Under the pieces are notes generated by a model that was not told where the DNA came from, ran no database searches, and saw nothing but the letters and a program-made list of their open reading frames with translations. The position numbers and the translations under genes are program-made. Shown piece by piece: positions 57,823-64,000 of a stretch of DNA of 64,000 nucleotides. This DNA comes from DASUPK01 sp963800285 (GTDB lineage Bacteria > Actinomycetota > Thermoleophilia > Solirubrobacterales > 70-9). How positions within the stretch are numbered: position 1 is the first letter of the stretch; each line of letters begins with the position of its first letter. Location of the stretch: the NCBI GenBank assembly GCA_963800285.1, contig CAWDAL010000013.1:271446-335445 (forward strand). The letters run 5' to 3'.

Positions 57823-58857
57823 ATGAATCGATCCAGCGACAAGCGCGCCCTGATCACGGGCATCTCCGGACAGGACGGGTCATACCTCGCGGAGCTGCTG
57901 CTCGAGAAGGGCTACGAGGTGCACGGCATCGTCCGGCGCTCCTCGAGCTTCAACACCCACCGGATCGACCACCTCTACCACGACCCACACGAGCAGGGCG
58001 TCAGGCTCTTCACCCACTACGGCGACCTGACCGACTCGAGCGCGCTGGTCAAGCTCCTCTACGAGCTCCAGCCCGACGAGATCTACCACCTGGGCGCGCA
58101 GAGCCACGTCCGCGTCTCCTTCGACATCCCGGAGTACACCTTCGATGTCACGGGGGCGGGCACCGTGCGGCTGCTCGAGGCGGTGCGCGAGACCGGCGTC
58201 AACCCGCGCTTCTACCAGGCGTCCTCCTCCGAGATGTTCGGCGCGGCACCCCCGCCGCAGAACGAGGAGACGCCGTTCCACCCCCGCAGCCCCTACGGCG
58301 TGGCCAAGGTGGCCTCCTACTGGGCAACGGTGAACTACCGCGAGGCGTACGACATGTTCGCCGTCAACGGGATCCTCTTCAATCACGAGTCCCCGCGCCG
58401 CGGCGAGACCTTCGTCACCCGCAAGATCACCAGGGCGGTCGCCAGGATCGCGGCCGGCCTGCAGGAGAAGCTCTTTCTCGGCAACCTCGACGCCCAGCGG
58501 GACTGGGGGTACGCGAAGGAGTACGTGGAGGCGATGTGGCTGATGCTTCAGGCCGACGAGCCCGACGACTTCGTGATCGCCACCGGTGAGACGCACACGG
58601 TCCGCGACGCGGTCGAGATCGCCTTCGCCCACGGCGGGCTGAGCGCCGACGATCACGTCGAGATCGACCCGAAGTACTACCGGCCCTCCGAGGTCGACGT
58701 GCTGCTCGGTGACGCCTCCAAGGCGAAGGAGGCCCTCGGCTGGGAGCCCAAGGTCCGCTTCAAGGAGCTGGTCGAGCTGATGGTCGACGCGGACGTCGCC
58801 GAGCTCGAGGACCAGATGGCGGGCAAGGTGACGCGCTACAGCCACGAGGGCGCCTAG
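57823..58857 (+). CDS. gmd: GDP-mannose 4,6-dehydratase
   Basis: GMD converts GDP-mannose to GDP-4-keto-6-deoxymannose, the precursor of GDP-fucose, GDP-rhamnose and GDP-perosamine. The 344-residue protein has ITGISGQDGSYLAELLLEKGYEVHG, YHLGAQSHVRVSF, QASSSEMFG and SPYGVAKVASYW (catalytic Ser/Glu/Tyr/Lys), HESPRRGETFVTRKI and LGNLDAQRDWG. The second enzyme for a particular sugar is not obvious in the window; the DegT aminotransferase at 62967 might make a 4-amino sugar from its product. Confidence 0.95.
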   Translation: MNRSSDKRALITGISGQDGSYLAELLLEKGYEVHGIVRRSSSFNTHRIDHLYHDPHEQGVRLFTHYGDLTDSSALVKLLYELQPDEIYHLGAQSHVRVSFDIPEYTFDVTGAGTVRLLEAVRETGVNPRFYQASSSEMFGAAPPPQNEETPFHPRSPYGVAKVASYWATVNYREAYDMFAVNGILFNHESPRRGETFVTRKITRAVARIAAGLQEKLFLGNLDAQRDWGYAKEYVEAMWLMLQADEPDDFVIATGETHTVRDAVEIAFAHGGLSADDHVEIDPKYYRPSEVDVLLGDASKAKEALGWEPKVRFKELVELMVDADVAELEDQMAGKVTRYSHEGA

Positions 58858-58892
58858 GTATCGCCAGGCCGCCGGGTACCGTCGGCCGCCCG

Positions 58893-60074
58893 ATGAAGAT
58901 CGCGATCGTCTACGACTGCCTCTTCCCCAATACGCTCGGCGGGGCGGAGCGCTGGTACCGGAACCTGGCGGGGAGGCTCGACCACACGCACTCGGTCACC
59001 TTCATCACCCGGCGACAGTGGGGTGAGGAGGGTCCGGAGACGCCCTTCGAGACGATCGCCGTGTCCCCCGGCGGCGGCCTCTACACGTCCTCCGGCCGCA
59101 GGCGGATCTGGCCCCCGATCCGCTTCGGCGCCGGCGTCTTCTGGCACCTCCTGCGGCATGGCCGCAGCTACGACGCCGTGCACAGCGCTTCGTTCCCGTT
59201 CTTCTCGCTGCTGGCGGCGGCCCTGGCGCTGAGGCTCACTCGGGCGAAGGCGCCGCTGATCGTCGACTGGTGGGAGCTCTGGAGCCCTGGCTACTGGCGC
59301 TCCTACCTCGGCCCGCTCGGCGGCCGGATCGGCGTCGCCGATCCAGAGCCTCTGCACGCGCCTCCCCGATCGGAGCTTCGTCTTCTCCCGCCTCGTCGAG
59401 GAACAGGCTGACAGCGCAGCGCCCCGGGGCCGAGGTCGAGCGCCTGACCGGCGCCCATTTCGACGAGACCGAGCCCGGGGCGGCCGGGCGACGGAGCCCG
59501 CCGAGCCACCGCTCGTCGTCTCGGCGGGGCGGCACATCCCCGAGAAGCGCTTCCCCTCCATCCCGCCGGCGATCGCCATGGCACGGGAGCGGGTCAGCGG
59601 GCTGCGATGCGAGATCTTCGGCGACGGCCCCGAGACCGAAGCGACCGGCGCCCGCGATTCGAGAGCTCGGCCTGGACGGGGCGGTCGCGGTGCGAGGCCG
59701 GGTGGGCTCGGCGGAGGTGATGGGCGCGATCGCGCGGGCGACCTGCCTGCTTCATCCCTCCCTCAGGGAGGGCTACGGGCTCGTGATCGTCGAGGCGTCC
59801 TCGGTCGGCACGCCCTCGGTCGTGGTCCGAGGCCCCGAGAACGCAGCCAGCGAGCTGATCGAGGAAGGGGTCAACGGGTTCGTCGCCGACTCGGCGGAGC
59901 CCGAGGATCTCGCCGACGCGGTGATCCGGGTCGTGCGGGGCGGAGCGGCGCTGCGGCGGAGCACGCTCGACTGGTTCGAGCGGAATCGCGAGGCGCTCTC
60001 CATCGAGAGCTCCCTGGCGGCGGTCGAGGCTTCCTACTCCGGCCGGCCTCCGCCCCGCCCAGGCCCGCTCGTAG
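58893..60074 (+). pseudogene. Glycosyltransferase family 4, broken by at least four frameshifts (probably sequence errors)
   Basis: Read across frames the gene is a complete GT4 (GT-B) enzyme. It starts MKIAIVYDCLFPNTLGGAERW and continues to LGPLGGRIGVA (frame 1). It then reads QSLCTRLPDRSFVFSRLVEE (shift about 59340), VERLTGAHFDETEPG (shift about 59425), PLVVSAGRHIPEKRFPSIPP and EIFGDGP (shift about 59490), and IRELGLDGAVAVRG..HPSLREGYGLVIVEA..NAASELIEEGVNGFVA (shift about 59655). Every break falls in runs of C/G, and all functional motifs survive, so I expect the real gene is intact. The continuous first part is 58893-59411. Confidence 0.8.
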
Positions 60075-61169
60075 CTCGCGGCCGTCTCGCGGGCCGTTCG
60101 CTCCCAGGTGAACGCGCGGGCGCGCTCTCGCCCCTCCCTCGCGAGTCGCTCGCGCAGGCCGGCGTCGCGGAGCAGATCGGCGAGGGCCGCCGGCGATCGC
60201 GCCGACGTCGAGAGGATCGAAGTAGCGGACGGCGTCGCCGCCGATCTCCGGGCAGATGGGCCCGCGTCCGAGGAGGCGACGGGAACGCCTCGCTGCATCG
60301 CCTCCAGCACCGGCAGCCCGAAGCCCTCGGCGAGCGAGGGGAAGGCGAAGCAGGCAGCTGCCGCGTACAGGCCCTCCAGGTCCTCGTCGATGACCCACCC
60401 GAGGAAGCTCACCCGGTCGGCGACGCCGAGCTCGGCCGTCCTTCGCCTGAGCTCACCCTCGAACGGGCGTCTCGTAGCCGGGGAGCACGAGTTGAGGGGC
60501 CGGGTCGCCGTCGAGGCGGGCGAACGCCTCGATCAGGCGGGCCACGTTCTTGTGAGGGCGGCGGGCCGAGACGGAGAGGATCAGCGGCGCCGTCCGCCAG
60601 GCCCCAGGCGGCGGCGAAGCTCGGGCTCGGGCGTGGCGCGGCCGACCGGTCTGCCGCCGAGGTGGGTCACGTCGATGCGATCCGGCGGCACCGAGAGCCG
60701 GGATCCGACGATGTCGGCGGCGGCCGCGTCGGAGATGGTGATCACCCGATCCGCCCCGCGCGCGGCGAGCGGGCACGATCACCCGCATGCCGAGGCGCAT
60801 CGGAAGCGTGTGCGCCTCCGGGTGGCGCGCGTAGATCACGTCGAGGATGGTCACCACGCTGACGACGCCGGGGCGCCGCGGGGCGGACGTGCCCGGGCTG
60901 TGCAGGAGGTCGATCCCGGACGCCGGCGCGCGAGGCGCGGAAGCCGTCGCTGCTCGGCGAGCACGCGCCGGAGCCCGCTCTCGGCCGCTGACGCCGACCT
61001 CGACCACCTCGGAGACGCCCAGCTCGGTGCCGGCGAGCTCGCGGTTGACGAACGCGACCAGCTCGAGATCGGGCCGCGCCTCGGCCAGCTTTGGGATCAG
61101 GTGGCGGACGTAGATCTCGGAGCCGCCGGTCTCGCCGGGGACGAGGAAGAGCAGGTTGAGGCCGATCAC
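60034..61169 (-). pseudogene. Glycosyltransferase family 4, frameshifted (probably sequence errors)
   Basis: The gene starts at GTG 61169 with IGLNLLFLVPGETGGSEIYV and reads RPDLELVAFVNREL, IDLLHSPGTSAPRRPG and VVSVVTILDVIYARHPEAHTL. After about 60780 the frame is lost several times. SVSARRPHKNVARLIEAFARL and LVLPGY (frame to 60453) and SFLGWVIDEDLEGLYAAAACFAFPSLAEGFGLPVLEAM (frame to 59594) complete a normal GT4 fold including the EGFGLP nucleotide-binding motif. The natural end is near 60034. The breaks again lie in GC runs. Confidence 0.78.
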
Positions 61170-61181
61170 GGCGCAGCTCGC

Positions 61182-62082
61182 TCATCCGGCCGCCCGCGCG
61201 CCCGAGCCTGCCGGCCCGCGCGTCGCGATAGCCCTCCCAGACCGCCGCGAGGGCGGCGCGCCGATTCGGCTGGCGCAGCGCGAACGCCGCGAAGGTCGAC
61301 AGGATCACGCCGCGGCGAAGCCAGGAGAGCGGCGGCGGCAGCGGCCGGTGGCGCTCGCAGACCACGACCATGTTCCGGGTGCCGTAGTAGCTCTTGTGGG
61401 TCGCGCCGGCGGTTGATGCCCCGACCCGATGCCAGGCTCGCGCACCGGGCGCGAACAGGACCTCGTATCCGGCCTCGCGGGCGCGCAGGGACCAGTCGAC
61501 GTCCTCCACGTAGGCGAACAGCGCCTCGTCCAGCAGACCGATCTCCTCGATGGCATCACGCGAGACCGCCATCAGCGCTCCGTTGGCGCGGTCGGTGGGG
61601 CGGATGCGCCCATAGCGCGGACCGTCGCGGCGGCCCTCGCCTCGGTGACGCCCCGAGTAGCCGAGCCACGCCAGAAAGCGCTGGCCCGCGTACCAGACGC
61701 GATCGGGTCGATCGGCGAGGTAGAGCTTCCCCGCCAGCACCCCCGCGCCGGGATGCGCCTCGGCCGCCTCGGCGAAGCCGGCGATTGAATCCGGGGCGAC
61801 GACGGCGTCGTTGTTGACCAGCACCACCCAGTGAGCCCCCTGATCGAGAGCCCACCGGATCCCCGCGTTGCAGCCGCCGGCGAAGCCCAGGTTGCGTCCG
61901 TTCTCGATCAGGTGCGCCTCGGGATGGCGCTCGCGCACGGCCTCGACCGAACCGTCGGTGGACCCGTTGTCGACGCAGATCACCTGGATCGGCGGCGCGG
62001 TGACCTTTGCGAGCGCGTCGAGCGACCGCTCGGTGTCCTCGCGACCATTCCAGGAGAGAACGATCGCGTGCCAGTCCCTCAT
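61182..62082 (-). CDS. Glycosyltransferase family 2 (rhamnosyltransferase-like), 3' end shifted
   Basis: The enzyme reads HAIVLSWNGREDTERSLDAL, VICVDNGSTDGS, NLGFAGGCNAGIRWALDQGAHWVVLVNNDA (DxD-like NND), GALMAVSRDAIEEIGLLDEALFAYVEDVDWSLRAREAGY and HKSYYGTRNMVVV. This is a WbbL-like GT2 of about 300 residues. The open frame runs on to 60742, but only as out-of-frame reading of the next gene. A stop in the adjacent frame at about 61182 marks the natural end, so one base is probably missing or added close to the 3' end. Confidence 0.82.
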
Positions 62083-62111
62083 CGCGGCCTGAACGTACCA
62101 TCGCCGTCATC

Positions 62112-62941
62112 TTGAGCTGCCCCATCTGCGGAGCGGAATCCGCCCCCGACACGGTCTTCGCGCCATCTCCCCTGCAGCGCTGTACCGGCTGCGACTTCGC
62201 CTTCCTGCCAGCGGCTCCCGAGCAGGGCCTCTACGAGGAGGAGTACTTCGCCGACTACGACGGCGAGGACTACCTCGCCGCGGAGCCCGCTCGCCGCTTC
62301 GAGTCCCGCCGCCGCCTCGACCTGCTGGCCCGCTATCTGCAGCCGCCCGCGCGCCTGCTCGAGGTCGGCGCCGCCGCCGGGTTCTTCCTCGACGAGGCGC
62401 GGAAGCGCGGCTACGTCGGCGCGGGGCTGGAGCTGAACGACAAAATGGCCGGGCACGCCCGCGACGTGCTCGGCTTCGAAGTCACGACAGGCCGGCTGGA
62501 AGACGTCGAGCTCGAGGCGGAGACCTTCGACGGCGCCTGCGCCTTCCACGTGCTGGAGCACATGCCGGCGCCCGTCGAGGCCGTTTCCGCCGTGCGAAGG
62601 GCCCTGCGGCCGGGCGGCGTCCTCCTGGTCGAGGTCCCGAACGCGAGCAGCGTGGTTGCCCGCCGCAGGGCGGCGACTGGCCCGCTCTCAAGCTCCCTCA
62701 CCACGTCGGCCAGCACGGCCCGCGCTCGATGGAAGCGCTGCTCGAGCGGGGTGGATTCGAGGTCGTCGCGATCGACACCGCGCCCTTCGCGCACTACGCG
62801 GCCCCGGGATGGGTCGGGGCTCCGGTCCGAGCGGGGATGGCGCTCCGCGAGGTCGTGAGGACGCGGGGCGCGGTGCCGCCATGGCGGCATCCCGGTGGGC
62901 ATCAGCTGCTCCGCGCCGTGGCGCGGCGATCCGGCCGATAG
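62112..62941 (+). pseudogene. Zn-ribbon SAM methyltransferase with one frameshift
   Basis: A TTG start at 62112 gives MSCPICGAES..RCTGCDFAFL (zinc ribbon), then GLYEEEYFADYDGEDY, LLEVGAAAGFFLDEARKRGY, GRLEDVELEAETFDGACAFHVLEHM and LRPGGVLLVEVPN. The frame is lost at about 62660 and continues one base over as LKLPHHVGQHGPRSMEALLERGGFEVVAIDTAP through GGHQLLRAVA to the stop at 62941. The family is Methyltransf_23, often acting on sugars. The break is probably a sequence error. Confidence 0.8.
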
Positions 62942-62966
62942 GCGCGCGGCTACTCTTCCATGCCTC

Positions 62967-64000
62967 TTGGACCTCCCCCTGTTCGCCAACCGCGCATCGC
63001 TCGAGCCGCTCCTGCCGGAGATCGCCGAGCGCCAGAGGGCCGTCCTCGAGAGCGGCCGCTACATCCTCGGGCCGGAGGTCGAGGCGTTCGAGTCCGAGTT
63101 CGCCTCCTACCTCGGCGCGGATCACTGCGTCGGCGTCGCCAACGGGACCGACGCCCTGGCGATCGCCCTGCGCGCCCTCGGGGTGGGGCCAGGGCGACGA
63201 GGTCGTCGTGCCGTCGGTCACCTTCTTCGCGACGGTCGAGCCGGTGGTGACGATCGGCGCGACTCCCGTCTTCTGCGACGTCGACGAGCGAACCTGGTGC
63301 ATGACCGCGGCGACCGCCGAGCCGGCGATCACGGAGCGCACCAAGGCGCTGCTGCCGGTGCACCTCTACGGGAACCCGGCGCCGGTCACGGAGCTCGTCG
63401 AGCTCGCGCGGCCCGCGCGGGATCAAGGTCCTCGAGGACGCGGCGCAGGCGCACGGCGCCACCATCGACGGGCGGATGGCCGGCGCCGTCGGGGACGCCG
63501 CGACCTTCAGCTTCTTCCCGTCCAAGAACCTGGGCGGCTTCGGCGACGGGGGAGCCGTGGTGACCAGCGATCCCGAGGTCGAGGCCCTCGCGCGCCGGCT
63601 GCGCTTCCACGGCTCCGAGGACAAGCGCCATCACACCGAGGCGGGCTACAACTCGCGCCTGGACGAGATCCAGGCCGCCGGGCTGCGCGTCCTGCTGCCC
63701 CACCTGCCGGAGTGGACCCGCGCCCGCCGCGCGGCGGCGGAGTCCTACCGCGACGCCGGGCTCGAGGAGGTCGTCCGGGTCCAGGCGGAGACCGAAGGGC
63801 GGCGAGTCCTGCTGGCATCTGTTCGTCGTCGCCACGCCCGAGCGAGAGCGGCTGCGCGAAGCGCTCAACGAGGCCGGGATCGGCGCGCGCCCCTACTACG
63901 AGATCCCGCTCTATCGCCAGCCGGCGGTGGAGCGCTGGGCGCCGCCCGAGCCGCTGCCGAACACCGAGCGCATCTGCGCCGAGATGCTCGCGCTGCCGAT
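62967..64000 (+). pseudogene. DegT/DnrJ/EryC1 sugar aminotransferase, frameshifted and cut by window end
   Basis: From TTG 62967 the protein reads LPLFANRASLEPLLPEIAER, SGRYILGPEVEAFE and LGADHCVGVANGTDALAIALRAL. It then continues in other frames as VVVPSVTFFATVEPVVTIGATPVFCDVD and LLPVHLYGNPAPV, then VLEDAAQAHGATI, FSFFPSKNLGGFGDGGAVVT (PLP lysine in SKN) and HHTEAGYNSRLDEIQAAGL, and finally HLFVVATPERERL and IGARPYYEIPLYRQP. Frame changes lie near 63190, 63415 and 63795. The enzyme transfers an amino group to a keto nucleotide sugar at C3 or C4. The C-terminus lies beyond the window. Confidence 0.85.

Noticed and set aside
55631..57826. 731-residue plus-strand open frame across two epimerase genes
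   Set aside because: It is an antisense shadow rich in Arg, Leu, Val and Asp with no motifs; the minus-strand genes carry clear SDR signatures.
1..64000. CRISPR arrays, rRNA genes, insertion sequences, prophage or toxin-antitoxin modules
   Set aside because: None was seen; the only regular repeats are the 87-bp element, the kelch units and short hairpins.

Overview
The window is about 70% GC DNA with dense genes, many GTG/TTG starts and frequent 1-8 bp overlaps between co-directional genes. Class II ribonucleotide reductase with NrdR, an F420-type nitroreductase, an InhA-like FabI and many Lys/Ala-rich or Zn-ribbon proteins point to an actinobacterium. The protein style (several secreted families and conserved hypotheticals) suggests Thermoleophilia, probably Solirubrobacterales; this placement is inference from memory, not a search.

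Layout. 1-8050: F420-dependent nitroreductase (5' cut by the window), the nrdR-nrdJ operon with a good NrdR box, and two DHA2-type MFS exporters around an XRE/MmyB-type regulator. 8100-16570: hemolysin III, an ABC-2 exporter, an HxlR regulator, a methyltransferase, a siroheme-synthase-like gene, a secreted GH31 glycosidase and a sugar epimerase. An 87-bp intergenic repeat occurs three times here and brackets the ABC/HxlR/methyltransferase block in inverted orientation. 16700-22100: an archaeal-type topoisomerase I converging on a membrane protein with a histone-H1-like tail, then tmk-holB. 22160-28590: two two-component systems and small proteins, with a scar of two truncated genes around 24.6-24.9 kb. 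28709-35770: a nearly complete type II fatty-acid synthase operon (fabD-fabH-fabG-acpP-fabF-carboxyltransferase-maoC-fabI). 35900-45260: kelch protein, small enzymes, tRNA-Thr(CGT), a large secreted lipase-like protein, a trypsin-like protease, a conserved hypothetical pair and a lipoprotein. 45390-64000: a surface-polysaccharide locus with nucleotide-sugar enzymes (UDP-sugar dehydrogenase, RmlC, two CDP-paratose-epimerase-like proteins, GDP-mannose dehydratase, DegT aminotransferase), at least eight glycosyltransferases and methyltransferases.

Sequence quality: from about 59.3 kb to the end nearly every gene is broken by single-base frameshifts in GC homopolymers although the residues still read as intact families. 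This looks like poor-quality sequence near a contig end rather than gene decay, and those genes should be read as probably intact in the organism.

Systems view: the FAS operon uses a MaoC hot-dog dehydratase where FabZ/FabA would be expected. A C6-GAAY-G6 palindrome lies in front of both the FAS operon and the GAF-kinase/NarL two-component operon, which makes that system a candidate regulator of fatty-acid synthesis (hypothesis). No rRNA, CRISPR array, prophage or insertion sequence was seen. No gene-free stretch exceeds 300 bases.
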